A DNA stretch of 64,000 bases from an uncultured Eggerthellaceae bacterium. GTDB lineage: Bacteria; Actinomycetota; Coriobacteriia; Coriobacteriales; Eggerthellaceae. The position numbers and the translations under genes were made by a program. The notes beneath the pieces are model-generated. The model saw only the letters and a program-made list of their open reading frames with translations. It was not told the DNA's origin and did not search any database. Positions 49,208 to 60,300 of this stretch are shown piece after piece. How positions within the stretch are numbered: position 1 is the first letter of the stretch; every line of letters begins with the position of its first letter. The stretch lies in NCBI GenBank assembly GCA_934617065.1, contig CAKTTY010000003.1:1-64000 (forward strand). Direction: 5' to 3'.

Positions 49208-49274
49208 TGACATATGTCACTATTTAGTCTAGAGGCACAGCCGTACCGGTCAATCCCATTTTCGACATATGTCA
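49208..49274. promoter_or_regulatory. Paired GACATATGTC palindromes (probable operators)
   Basis: TGACATATGTCA at 49208-49219 and CGACATATGTCA at 49263-49274, centres 55 bp apart, between the DUF134/NifX gene and the divergent flavodoxin. Two copies of a perfect 10-bp palindrome suggest a dimeric regulator, most simply the DUF134 protein itself. Confidence 0.6.
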
Positions 49275-49404
49275 ACTTTAATCCGCAAACGGCGAATTGG
49301 GCAAATATGAACCGAGTTGCAAGGAATGAGGCAGTCGCACCTTCGACGAAGCAATCACAGGATTACAATGTTCGCCAAACACTATCTGCAGAAAGCAGGA
49401 CACC

Positions 49405-49917
49405 ATGACCCAATCCCACTACTCAATTTTATTCAGCAGCAGCACCGGAAATACTAAGCTGCTCGCTGAAACCATCCGTGAAGTATTACCCGCAGAGTAC
49501 TGCGACTATTTTGGCGATTGCACGGGAAACGAACCCAAGTCGGACATGCTCTACGTAGGTTTCTGGACCAACAAAGGCATTGCCGACGACAGCGCCTTGA
49601 ATCTCTTGAAAACGCTACGAAACAAGGAAATATTCCTGTTCGGAACCGCAGGATTCGGAGGCAGCGAAGCCTATTTCAAGGGGATCTTAGATAAAACGAA
49701 GGAGTCCCTCGATGAAAGCAATACCGTTGTCGGGGAATTCATGTGCCAAGGCAAGATGCCTCAATCCGTACGAGAGCGCTACGAAAAGATGAAGCAACAG
49801 CCCGATCATATGCCCAACATCGATGCAATGATCGAGAATTTCGACAAAGCACTGGCCCATCCCGACGATAACGATCTGAATGCGCTTAAGCAACTTGTGA
49901 CCAACAACGCGCGATAA
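49405..49917 (+). CDS. Short flavodoxin family protein (BilS-like)
   Basis: 170 residues. FMN loop SSSTGNTKLLAETI, MLYVGFWTNKGIADDS and IFLFGTAGFGGSEAYFKGIL are characteristic of the short flavodoxins annotated as BilS-like; MCQGKMPQSVRERYEKM follows. No ferredoxin domain. It is divergent from the DUF134/NifX gene across the palindromes, with about 130 bp from the nearer one, so it may share their control. A symmetric terminator (49951) separates it from the convergent LysR gene. Confidence 0.88.
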   Translation: MTQSHYSILFSSSTGNTKLLAETIREVLPAEYCDYFGDCTGNEPKSDMLYVGFWTNKGIADDSALNLLKTLRNKEIFLFGTAGFGGSEAYFKGILDKTKESLDESNTVVGEFMCQGKMPQSVRERYEKMKQQPDHMPNIDAMIENFDKALAHPDDNDLNALKQLVTNNAR

Positions 49918-49950
49918 GCATCATATTGGTCAAACAAGCAAGATCATCAA

Positions 49951-49985
49951 CGGCGGCTGAAGGATTACCCTTAGCCGCCGTTTTA
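49951..49985. terminator. Bidirectional terminator
   Basis: CGGCGGCTGAAGG / CCTTAGCCGCCG hairpin followed by TTTTAT on +; it lies between convergent genes. Confidence 0.85.
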
Positions 49986-49990
49986 TATCC

Positions 49991-50887
49991 TCAGAGCTGC
50001 TTGCGCACAGCCAATTTGAGTCGTCGCAAAAATTCTTCACAAGCACGAGAGCGTAATCGGTACTTCTTCCAAATTACAAACGAAGCGATCTCCAAAGACG
50101 GCTCAAGGGGAACAAAACGCAAATCGGAAGCATCATCGACTTGAAGCAAATGATCGATGCCCATTGCGCAGGCAACGCCCGAACGTACAAGATGAGATGC
50201 GTTGCCAATAAGATCAAAACTTCCAACCACATCGAGCTCATCGAAGCTGAACGCTCCGCCTGACCAGGAGACAAGATCGACTGCCTTGTTCGACGTGCGC
50301 GAGCTTATTAAGAGCGGCATCTTCGCAACATCAGCGGGGGTCGCCACCTCAAGCGCACCCCAAGGCCCATCGGCAGAAACCGCCAGCCCTACCCGATTTG
50401 CATTGGGCATACGAATCCACTCGTATTTCTCTAGGTTTACAGGCTCGATAACAAGTGCAAAATCCAATAAACCGCGCTCTAGGCGCTCTTCCACAGCATC
50501 GGCGTTTCCCGTGTAAAGTTCGCAAGTAACACCTGGATAATCGCGTCGAACATCAGCAAAAGCGCCTAGCACCACCTGCATGGCGCGGGTTTCACCAGCG
50601 CCAATGCGGATGTTCCCAGCAATTCCAAGCTCTCGGTCGGCAAGCTCTCCTTCGGTTTGCTCGACAAGCGAAATAATCTCTTCGGCGCGCTGACGCAAAC
50701 GCATGCCATCGCTTGTAAGCATGCAAGAACGATTGGTTCGCTCAAACAGCTCAACGCCCAACTCGCGTTCAAGGTCAGCGATTTGTCTTGAAAGCGTGGG
50801 CTGCGTTACATGCAGCACATTGGCTGCCTCGGTCATATTCTCTTCGCGCGCCACGGCCAAAAAATAACGAAGGGTTCGAAGCTCCAT
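49991..50887 (-). CDS. LysR-type transcriptional regulator
   Basis: 298 residues from ATG 50887 (AGGGG six bases upstream; the ATG at 50893 abuts the AGGGG). Winged helix-turn-helix MELRTLRYFLAVAREENMTEAANVLHVTQPTLSRQIADLE, dimer helix, then a LysR substrate domain (about 90-298) with IRIGAGETRAMQVVLGAFA. Typical length. Divergent from the aldo/keto reductase operon starting at 51026, which it very probably controls; the ligand may be the substrate of that operon. Confidence 0.94.
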   Translation of the reverse strand: MELRTLRYFLAVAREENMTEAANVLHVTQPTLSRQIADLERELGVELFERTNRSCMLTSDGMRLRQRAEEIISLVEQTEGELADRELGIAGNIRIGAGETRAMQVVLGAFADVRRDYPGVTCELYTGNADAVEERLERGLLDFALVIEPVNLEKYEWIRMPNANRVGLAVSADGPWGALEVATPADVAKMPLLISSRTSNKAVDLVSWSGGAFSFDELDVVGSFDLIGNASHLVRSGVACAMGIDHLLQVDDASDLRFVPLEPSLEIASFVIWKKYRLRSRACEEFLRRLKLAVRKQL

Positions 50888-51025
50888 GTCCATCCCCTAC
50901 TGAAATTTCCAATCTCGCAGAATCACTATACATACTTCGTATGTCTAGGAAGTTGTTATAGGCAATATACATCTTCATCAGAGAAATCTACCTTTAAGAA
51001 AAGACACTTCAAAGAAAGGATGCAG

Positions 51026-51874
51026 ATGGAGTACATCACCCTTAACAATAACATCGAGATCCCTCAGCTGGGCCTCGGGACCTATCTTCTTAAACCTGAT
51101 GATGCCCAAGCAGCGGTATCCTCAGCGCTCGGAATGGGCTACGAGCTCATCGACACCGCCAACGCCTATGTCAATGAACGCGCCGTGGGTCGCGGCATGC
51201 GCGATTCGAAACTTGAGCGCGAAAGCATTTTCCTCGAAACAAAACTATGGCCTTGCTTCTACAACAGCGAAACCGCCATCGACGAAACGCTCGAACGACT
51301 AAACACTTCCTACATCGACCTTATGATCCTGCACCAGCCGGCAGGTGATTTCTTGGCAGGCTATGCAAAGCTAGAAAACGCCTACAAAGCGGGAAAGCTT
51401 CGCTCGATTGGTATCTCTAACTTCAACGAGGAAGAAATAGAGCACTTGCTCGCACATTGCGAAATCGTTCCCTCGCTAATTCAGGTTGAATGTCATCCGT
51501 ACTATCCGCAAACCCATCTAAAGGAAATGCTTGCAAAGCACGACATAGCATTGCAGGCGTGGTACCCACTTGGCGGACGCGACAACGGATGCATCATGGA
51601 TGAGCCCATCGTGAAACAGCTTGCTACAAAACATGGTAAAACACCTGCTCAAATTATTATGCGCTGGCACATTCAGCAGGGAAATATCGTAATCCCAGGC
51701 TCTAAGACCCCTTCTCATATCGCCGAAAATATCGACATCTTCGACTTCGAGCTTTCCGATGAGGACATGACAGCCTTGTCAACTCTCGATCGCGGCAAGC
51801 CCTTCTATGAACGCACGCCCGAAAAAATGGATATATACACTACGTGGCATCCCGACGTTGAAGGTCAGAAGTAA
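51026..51874 (+). CDS. Aldo/keto reductase (2,5-diketo-gluconate reductase-like)
   Basis: 282 residues from ATG 51026 (AAAGGA five bases upstream; 51020 is possible). The (beta/alpha)8 fold is clear: IPQLGLGTYLL, DTANAYVNERAVGRGM (Asp, Tyr), LETKLWP (Lys), LMILHQP (His), IQVECHPYYPQ, NADPH-binding VIPGSKTPSHIAENIDIFDFEL. First gene of the LysR-controlled operon. Substrate carbonyl unknown. Confidence 0.92.
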   Translation: MEYITLNNNIEIPQLGLGTYLLKPDDAQAAVSSALGMGYELIDTANAYVNERAVGRGMRDSKLERESIFLETKLWPCFYNSETAIDETLERLNTSYIDLMILHQPAGDFLAGYAKLENAYKAGKLRSIGISNFNEEEIEHLLAHCEIVPSLIQVECHPYYPQTHLKEMLAKHDIALQAWYPLGGRDNGCIMDEPIVKQLATKHGKTPAQIIMRWHIQQGNIVIPGSKTPSHIAENIDIFDFELSDEDMTALSTLDRGKPFYERTPEKMDIYTTWHPDVEGQK

Positions 51875-51883
51875 GGAAGCACC

Positions 51884-52903
51884 ATGGAATACACAACCCT
51901 CGGCCATTCGGGCATCGATATATCAAAGCTCTGCCTTGGCGGCATGAGTTTCGGCGAAGCAAGCCCCAACTTTCACCAATGGACCATTGGTCCTGACGAA
52001 ACCCAAGCAGTAATCAAAAGAGCACTTGATGCGGGCATCAACTTCATCGACACCGCCAACTGCTACAGTTTCGGCACAAGCGAAGAGTATATCGGAACGG
52101 CGCTACGCAACCTGGGCATCGCCCGCCAGAACATCGTTCTTGCAAGCAAGGTGCACTTCAACGAAGGTGGCCTCTCTGCTGCAGCCATCAAACGCGAAAT
52201 AGAAGGATCGCTCAAACGCTTGGGCACCGAATACTTGGATCTCTACATCATCCATCGCTTCGACTACGACGTTCCCATGGAGGAAACCATGGAAGCCCTT
52301 AACGAATTGGTGCGCGAAGGAAAAGTTCGCGCACTCGGAGCGAGCGCAATGTATGCATACCAGCTGCACAACCTGCAAGATATCGCCATCGCGCAAAATT
52401 GGGCCACGTTCACCAGCATGCAATGTCACTACAATCTGCTCTACCGCGAAGACGAACGCGAGATGATCCCTGTATGTCGCCAGTTCGACATGACAATTAC
52501 CCCTTATAGTCCCCTTGCCTCCGGTCACCTCTGCCGTCCCTCCTGGGAAAGTCAAAGCACTCGCAGCACCACCGACAAAACCATGGTGAACAAATACGAT
52601 CATGACCGAGCTATCGACATGCCCATCATCGAACGCGTAGCAAAAGTTGCTGCCAGCCACAATGTGCCCATGTCGCAAATCGCCCTTGCTTGGCACTGGG
52701 CGCGTGGCGTTGAAGCTCCTATTGTGGGCTGCTCGAAACCAGAGCGCGTAGACGACGCCGTGGCTGCACTCGATATTCAGCTCTCTACCGAAGAGATCGA
52801 CTTCCTCGAAGAACTCTATCAACCCCACGCACTTGTAGGGCCCAAGGGCAGACCCGGAGAAAAACCACTTGCTGGCACCACAAAGGTTATGACCGCGAGG
52901 TAG
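51884..52903 (+). CDS. Aldo/keto reductase
   Basis: 339 residues, AAGGAAGC before ATG. Tetrad motifs DTANCYSFGTSEEYIGTAL, SKVHF, DLYIIHRFDYD; MQCHYNLLYREDEREM and TPYSPLASGHLCRP mark the long-chain type similar to voltage-gated potassium channel beta-subunit-like and YhdN-type reductases. Ten bp after the first reductase, four bp before the next gene: tight operon. Confidence 0.92.
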   Translation: MEYTTLGHSGIDISKLCLGGMSFGEASPNFHQWTIGPDETQAVIKRALDAGINFIDTANCYSFGTSEEYIGTALRNLGIARQNIVLASKVHFNEGGLSAAAIKREIEGSLKRLGTEYLDLYIIHRFDYDVPMEETMEALNELVREGKVRALGASAMYAYQLHNLQDIAIAQNWATFTSMQCHYNLLYREDEREMIPVCRQFDMTITPYSPLASGHLCRPSWESQSTRSTTDKTMVNKYDHDRAIDMPIIERVAKVAASHNVPMSQIALAWHWARGVEAPIVGCSKPERVDDAVAALDIQLSTEEIDFLEELYQPHALVGPKGRPGEKPLAGTTKVMTAR

Positions 52904-52906
52904 ATC

Positions 52907-53146
52907 GTGGACGAAAGAACTTTAGCAAACCTTCGAGATGCGGGGTGCGACGAAGCATTTGTTGCCGAATTCGACAAGGCGGCAAGCGAATGTGCTCGCA
53001 TCTGCCTCCTGAAAGGGTATCGGCGTGAACTGCTTAACGGCATCCACGCAGAGCAGAAGAAGCTCGAATACCTTGACTTCCTGATACATCAACTGCGAAC
53101 AGCCGATGCTGGCGATTGCGCATGCGAATGCAAGCGAGAGGAGTAA
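52907..53146 (+). CDS. Small helical hypothetical protein in reductase operon
   Basis: 79 residues from GTG 52907, with GCGAGG in the preceding gene's end. Two or three helices and five Cys, ending CACECKREE. Similar short proteins accompany aldo/keto reductases in gut anaerobes; no domain recognised. Translational coupling to both neighbours (3-bp gaps) supports it being real. Confidence 0.72.
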   Translation: MDERTLANLRDAGCDEAFVAEFDKAASECARICLLKGYRRELLNGIHAEQKKLEYLDFLIHQLRTADAGDCACECKREE

Positions 53147-53149
53147 TCC

Positions 53150-53914
53150 ATGACCACAAAACAAACCGCGGGACATGATGCACTGGGGAAATTCGCCCCC
53201 GAATTCGCGCATATTAACGACGACATTCTCTTCGGAGAAATCTGGAGCCGCGAAGACAAGCTGCCGCTGAAATTGCGCAGCATAGTGACAATAAGCGCTC
53301 TTATCGGCAAAGGAATTACCGACAGCTCCCTTGCCTATCACCTAGCAAGCGCACGAAAAAACGGGGTCACGCAACAGGAAATGGCCGAAATCCTTACGCA
53401 TCTCGCCTTTTATGCTGGGTGGCCAAATGCATGGGCGGCATTCAATATGGCAAAGGATGTATACGCAGAAGACGGAGACAGCACCGTGACGAACGGCGCC
53501 GAATCCCATGGTGGCTTTTTCGGGTTGGGCAAGCCAAACGACGGTTTTGCGCAGTACTTCAGCGGTCGTTCTTGGCTCAATCCCGTAAACGAAGAAGGCA
53601 GCTACCTCCCTATCTTCAATGTGACCTTCGAGCCGGGATGTCGCAATAACTGGCATGTGCACCACGCAAGCAGCGGCGGTGGACAAGTGCTTATCTGCGT
53701 AGACGGCGAGGGCTGGTACCAAGAGGAAGGGAAGGCAGCTCAACGTTTACAGCCAGGTGATGTGGTTGAGATTCCCGCCAACGTCAAGCATTGGCATGGC
53801 GCAGCAGCTGATTCCTGGTTCAGCCATCTAGCGTTCGAATATCCAGGCGAAAACGCAAGCAATGAATGGCTCGAACCCGTAGACGACGAGCAATACAACA
53901 CGCTAACTGCGTAA
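53150..53914 (+). CDS. Carboxymuconolactone decarboxylase-like protein fused to a cupin
   Basis: 254 residues. Residues about 20-105 form a CMD-fold helical domain (GEIWSREDKLPLKLRSIVTISALI...LTHLAFYAGWPNAWAAF) without the CxxC of AhpD peroxidases; residues about 135-250 are a cupin with metal ligands HVHHASSGGGQVLI and KHWHGAAADSWFSH. NCBI-type annotation would be carboxymuconolactone decarboxylase family protein. With the two reductases it suggests catabolism of a cyclic or quinone-like compound. GAGGAG precedes ATG. Confidence 0.88.
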   Translation: MTTKQTAGHDALGKFAPEFAHINDDILFGEIWSREDKLPLKLRSIVTISALIGKGITDSSLAYHLASARKNGVTQQEMAEILTHLAFYAGWPNAWAAFNMAKDVYAEDGDSTVTNGAESHGGFFGLGKPNDGFAQYFSGRSWLNPVNEEGSYLPIFNVTFEPGCRNNWHVHHASSGGGQVLICVDGEGWYQEEGKAAQRLQPGDVVEIPANVKHWHGAAADSWFSHLAFEYPGENASNEWLEPVDDEQYNTLTA

Positions 53915-54103
53915 CTGCTTGGCAATTCTTGAAGCAAGGATGCGCGGTGGCAAAGCCGAAGATGGCATGCCTGTCGAACCCACGAAGAAAGAATGAGGCA
54001 ATCGCCGAAACCTGCACGCAAGGCATCGGAAACCACCCTTCACAGGGATCCTGCATCGCACCTAGCTAGACACGCAGATTAAACCGATAGCAGCATTTCA
54101 ACC

Positions 54104-54150
54104 AAGGACTGGCTTTGGAATTCATCCAGAGCCAGTCCTTTCTTTTTTTG
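54104..54150 (+). terminator. Intrinsic terminator of the reductase operon
   Basis: AAGGACTGGCT ... AGCCAGTCCTTT stem with a run TTTCTTTTTTTG. Confidence 0.88.
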
Positions 54151-54227
54151 CAGACGGGTCGTCACGATTCCCACGCCTTTCGGGGCTTGCCCTCCGTTTT
54201 GAGGCACCTTCCCCCTGTCTGCCAAGG

Positions 54228-54280
54228 CAAAAGAAAACCTCCCATCCCCCAAGCTGCCTGTCAGCTCAAGAAATGGGAGG
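54228..54280 (-). terminator. Intrinsic terminator of the giant surface protein gene
   Basis: On the minus strand CCTCCCAT ... ATGGGAGG with inner GAGCTG..CAGCT pairing, followed by TTTTCTTTT. Confidence 0.8.
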
Positions 54281-54334
54281 CAATCACAGTAGAAAAAACG
54301 CCAAACTCACGCTCGGAATGGCATCCCCTATGCG

Positions 54335-57300
54335 CTACTCACGCTCGGCGCGCCGTGCGCGTGCCCCACGGCGGCGGCTGACCGTTGCAGCAAAGCCGGC
54401 GCCCACTGCAACGGTAGCAGCCAGAATCGCTTGCAGGAAAGTCCAGTCGCCCGTCTTGGAGAGGAAGGAATCACTGCCATCCTGGCCGTCGGGGATTGGA
54501 GCGGCATCGTCGGTAACGGAAATGTACGCGGTACCGTCTTCACCGTTTTCGATAGTCACCTTCGAAGAGGCGCCCAGAGAATCGCCGTCGAGTTTAACGG
54601 TGCCATCGGCATAGACGACAAGCGTTACCGGGTCGATCGCCGCATAACCATCCGGCGCCTGCGTTTCCGTCAAAACATACTTATCGCCCTCTGAAGAGCC
54701 AATAAGCTGCATGTCCTTGAACGCCACGCCATCGCCGTTTGAGGTAAACGTCTTGGTGGCAGAGCCATCGGGGAACGCGCCAGAAAGGGTGAACTGGGCG
54801 CCTTCCAATGCTGCACCCTGCTTATTCTGCTTGCTCAGACTTACCTTCAGCGGCACATCGGCGCAGGTAATGCCAATTTCACCTTGATCGTTGGAAAGCG
54901 TCCATGCCTCAGGAGCGATAGAGCGCTGAACGAGGCAAATGGTGCCATCATCGTTTATCGCAAAACGAAGCGTATCCTGCACAAGCTCGTAGCCCGCAGG
55001 CGCTTTCACCTCGGTGAGAAGGTAACTTTCGCCCGCGACGAGGCCCTCTATCGAAGACGCCTGGCTGAACTCGCCCACCGTTTCACCGCCAAGGATCTGC
55101 GCCTCGACATCGGCTATACGCAAGTTGCCCCGGCCGTCCACGACGATGCGCTTCTTCCCTGGCGTCATCTGCCCAGATCCCTGGGCAAAGCTGCCCTCAA
55201 GGTCGAATTCGGCACCGGCAAGTGCTTGGCCGCCCTCGGCGGATACCTTGGAAAGCATCACGCTGGTAGGCTCATCGACGGCAGTTATCTGCGCAATGCC
55301 CTCGGTATCTTCCGACACAGTCCAACCCTGCGCACCGGCATCCGCATCAAGGGGATTGCCCTCAGCATCCACCGCTACAAGCGTGCCGTCCGCCTTCACC
55401 ATCACGTTCAGCGGTTCGGCGATAAGCTTGTAGCCCAGCGGCGCACGCGTCTCGGAAATCGTATAGATGTTGCCGGCAACCAGCAGAGACGACCAGCCCT
55501 CAGTCCATCCGTCGGTGCCCACCGTCATAACATCGGTGGACTCCTCAGTGCTGCCCGCGAAGACGCCCGTCACCGCGAACTCAGCGCCCGCCATGAAATC
55601 AGGATCGGCCGATTCGACTCCTTCGCCGCCGATTGCGCGGCCCTGCTTAAGGATACGGAACTCGATTGCCTTGTCGGCAGCAACTATTGATGCAGAGCCA
55701 TCCTCAACAGCCCAGCCCCACGCCTCGCCCGCAGGAACCACAGCGCCGTCGTTGCCCATGGTAAACACGAAGGGCTGCGTATTCAGCTCGTACCCTTCGG
55801 GGGCGCGAGTCTCGGTAAGGGTATACTCCTCACCTGCGACAAGGCCTCGGATAGCGTTAAGGCCCTCGCCATCGGCAACGGCAGAACCGCCCGAAACGGT
55901 AAGCTTGCCGTCGGCACCTACGATCACCTTGGCAGCGTCGCTGCCCACGCGCTCGACTGAACCACCCCGACCATCGCTGAATGCGCCCTCGAGCGTGAAC
56001 TCGGCACCGCCAAGCGCCTCGTTCGAGTCGATGTCCACCTTAGACAGGGATACCTCGGTAATGGCGTCGGTGGCGGTAACCACTGCCACACCGCCCGCCG
56101 CGGAAACCGCGAAGCCCTCAGGGGCTTGGCCTGCGACGGCAAGGGTGCCGTCGCTGTTCACCGTGAAGGAAAGCATGCCTTCGATGAGCTTGTAACCGGC
56201 AGGCGCTTTTTCCTCTTCAAGGGTGTACGTGCCGCCCACAACCAGCTGCGCATCGAGCGAGGTTTTACCGTCCGCTCCTGTGACCAGGGTCTTCGCTCCA
56301 GTGGTTCCGTCGGCAAAGATACTGCCCTCTGCCGGCGTCACGCTGAACCCAGCGCCCTTCATGGCGGATGCATCGGCGCCTTCTGCCTGCTTTGCCACCG
56401 TCATGGAAACAGGATCATCGGTCGCGACAATGAGCACAGCACCGTTCTCGGAGTCGCTGCGATCGTCGATCTCCCAGCCCGCAGGCATTTCGCCTACAAC
56501 GGTTACGGAACCATCATCAGAAACCTTGATCTTGAGCGCATTCGAAATATGCTTGTAGCCAGCAGGCGCCTTGGTCTCGGTGATGGTGTATTCCTGACCC
56601 GCCTTGAGCATCGAGGACAGCGTCTCGGTAAAACCGTCACCGTAGGTGGTAAGGGTTTCTACCTTCGATTCCGTTTCTCCTGCGAACACGCCCTCGATTT
56701 GGAACTCGGCGCCGTTCATGGCGCTGTCGCCTGCACCGTCAGAAGCCACCTTCTTGATGGCAACCTCGATAGGATCGTCGGTGGCAGAAACGGTGATGTT
56801 GCCTTCGCCTGTCACGGCAAAGCCCGCAACGGCTTCGCCCTTCGCAACGATGGACCCATCGGTTGACACCGTGAACACGAAGTCTGCCGCATTGAGCGCA
56901 TAGCCCTCAGGGGCAACCGTTTCCTTCAGCGTGTACTCAGTTGCACCATCGGCAATCAGCAGCGCGCGATCAAGCTCGGCCATGCCGTTTTCATCAGTGG
57001 TAAGCGTGCGCTGGGAGGAGCCATCGGCAAAAGCACCCGTCAGCTGATACGTTGCGCCCGGAAGCCTCCACAGCCCATCGATTGACGAGCTCTTCTGGAT
57101 GTACATCTTGGTGGGGCTGTTCCACACATCGCCCGTGAATACGGTGATGGCGGCAGAACCCGAACCCGTCTTTTCGGACTTGAACGCCGCAGGAACGCTG
57201 CCCACTGCTTTCAACTGGCCATCGGATGCCACCTGGACCGTGAGCTTCTGCCCAACGCGCTTGTAGCCCGCAGGCGCAACAAGCTCCGAGATCTCGTACT

Positions 57301-60300
57301 TGCCGCCCACCACGAGCTGGCCCGAAAGAGACGTCTTGCCATCGCCGTCAGTGGCAGCAAGGGTTTCCCCCCCCGTCGTTCCGTCGGCAAATGCAGAGCC
57401 GCCAACCGGCGTCACGCCAAATACAGCACCCGAAAGCGCATTCTGGCCAGACTCGTCCTTTTTCACAATGGTGAGCTCAACCGGGTCGTCGACAGCCTTG
57501 ATGGAAACCTTGCCGTCTTCGATGCCCATCGTGCCGTTTTCAAACGAAGCGCCCTCGGCATTCACCTGATCGATGGTGCCATCGGCATTCACCATGAAAG
57601 AAAGCGTACCCTTGATCTGCTTGTAGCCAGCAGGCGAAGATGCCTCCCACAGCTGATAGGTGTTGCCCGCGATCAATCCAGGCAGGGAATACGAGCCGGC
57701 ATCCATCGTGAACACGCGCTCGGTTTCACCTGCTTCCGCGCTGTCGGCAAACACGCCCTTTATGCGGAACGTGGCACCAGAAATTGCGGAATCGGCGCTG
57801 TTATCGCCCTTGTCGGAGCCGTACTTGGAAAGTGTTACCTCGATGGGGTTGTCTACCGCAACGAAGCCCAAGTAGTCGCCGTACAGCAGGTACTGACCGT
57901 TCGAGATACCCTGATCGTTCGCTCCCCCTTCGTACACTTTGCCGTCTTCTGACACGGTGAACGTGAAGGCTCCCTGGATCAGCTCGTAGCCATCAGGCGC
58001 CTTGGTTTCGGTGATGGAATAGGTTTCGCCCGCCACGAAGCGCAGCGAAGAGATGTCGCTCACGCTCATTCGCTGGTAGGTCTTCTGCTCGGCAACGCCG
58101 CTTGTGTAGTCCTTGGCAAACTTGCCCTCAATAGTGAATTCAGCACCAGAGAGCTGTTGCTCTCCGGTATTGCTTCCCCGCTTGGCCAAACCCAACCGAA
58201 CGGGAGCATCGGTCTGGGTAATGGTTACCGTATCGCGATTGGCAATGGAGTAGCCAACGTTGCGATGGGAATCCTGGCTCGTAGCCGCTGCGCCATTGGC
58301 TCTGGTTTGGTCCGAAGAACCCGCAACAACCGTGCCGTCGTCCTTGACGGTGAACGTGAACTCGGTGCCGTCCAACACATAGCCTGCAGGAGATGCCGTC
58401 TCCTTGATGGTGTAGGTTTCGCCACCGATAAGACCTTCCACCTTCACCGCACCCTTCAAAGCTTGAGTGGTTGCCGTGGTGTAGGTCCTGGCATCCTGCT
58501 GAGGCTGTCCGTCTACGCCACGGAACTTGCCCGAGATCTGATACGTTGCGTTGGCAACATCTATTCCACTGGTGCTCTTCTTGTTAAGGAAAACCTCGAT
58601 AGGCGTATCCTTGGCAACGAGCACCGCACCGCCATCGGCGATTGTCCAGCCAGCAGGAACCGTGCCCACCGCTTCGACGGTGCCGGCGTCGGTTATCTTA
58701 AACTGCCCGGCGGGCAGCTTCTCGTATCCCGCAGGCGCTTTCGCCTCTTCGATGGTGTAGGTTTTGCCCACAACGAACAGCCCGCTTGCCACGAATTTGG
58801 CCATATCCCCATCGGGAGCAACCGTTTTCTCGGTGCTACCGTCGCTGAACGTGCCCTTTATCTTGAACTCGGAACCGGCAAGCGGCCTGCCATTCTCATC
58901 CTGCTTATAGAAGATGACGCTCGTTGCCTCGTCTTTGACCAGAACGTTGCTCACAGAGCCGCTGACTTGGATTTCCCAGTTCCCCATTGCCGAATCCGTC
59001 ACGATACGAGCAGTGCCATCATCGCCGATCGTGATCACGATGGAGGCAGGTGAAGGCAGCGAATAACCGTTCGCAGCCTTAGTTTCCGTGATTGTGTAGC
59101 TGTTGCCCGCAATAAGCTGACCCGTAAGCGAAGAAGAACCGTCGATCGGCAGCGCCTTGCCTGTCGTGTCCGTGACAAACGCCTTGGAGGCAGATCCGTC
59201 CACAAATGAAGAACCTTCATTGGGCACAATGGTGAATTCGGCATCCTTCAAAGGAACCGTACCGTCCTTGTCGGTTTTCCAGATAACAAGATCTGTCTGG
59301 CTGTTAGCGATTTGACCTGCATGAAGCGGCACCATCGATGAAGCCTGAACGTTATCGGCCTTGATCTCCATCTCATTTGAGATAGGCCAGCTGCCATCAA
59401 CCATGCCCACATAGCCGTCAGCGGCCTTGGACTCTACGAAACGATAGATGCCCCACGGCAGGTTCTCTACACCCAGTTCGCCCGCTTTTGAGGTGACGCC
59501 GCTTGCAGCATCAGCCTCCGAAACAGCAGTGATGGCACCTGCGGCATCCACCGCAGCACGGTAGCTCTTACCCGTCAAAAGGCCGTGAGCCACATCGGCC
59601 CACTGCCCATCGGCATCCTTCTTCTGAAGGGTGAACTGCGCCCCGTCGACACCCTGGCGGTTATCGGAGGCATCGACCTTCACCAGGTTGATCGAGCCAT
59701 GCAGCGGCGTATTAACAAGCTCGCCGCCAGTGCCCAGCGAAAGGGCCTTTCCGTTGTCTTCGTTTGTTACCGTGAAGTTGATTGGCACCGTGCCGCTCAG
59801 GTCGTAACCGGTGTTCGCGATTTCGGTAAGGGTATAGCTGCCCTTCTTCAAGCCGGTAAGCTTGAGCACGCCAGCATCGGTGGCCTTCGAGGCTTCAACC
59901 TTGGAGGCGGTGGCATCGAAGGCATACTCCGTGCCGGACCTGAGGTCAGAGGCAATAAGCTCGCCACTAAAGGTGCCGTTATCACGCTTTAGGGCAAACT
60001 TTGCTCCCGAAACGGGCTCGCCAGTCTCCGAGTTGGTTTTCTTCAACTGTGCCGATGCATTGAACTCATCGTTTTCCGCTTCGACCTTCACGTTAGGCTG
60101 GCTGGTTTTGTTTTCTTCAACCTGGAATGAGAATGCCTTACCAAGCGCATCGACAGTGTTGCTCGATGCGCTCGTTTCCACGAAGTAGTAGTCGCCCAAA
60201 GGAAGGCCGTCGCTTGCGTGCCGGTAATACTTGGCAAACTCGCCGAAAGCTTCGTTGACGTTCTGGTAGGACATCATCTCGTCTTCGCTCGAATACCAAA

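Larger units (their letters stand above)
53915..54334. other. Intergenic region between convergent transcripts
   Basis: 420 bp holding the two terminators at 54104 and 54228; no gene seen. Confidence 0.6.
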
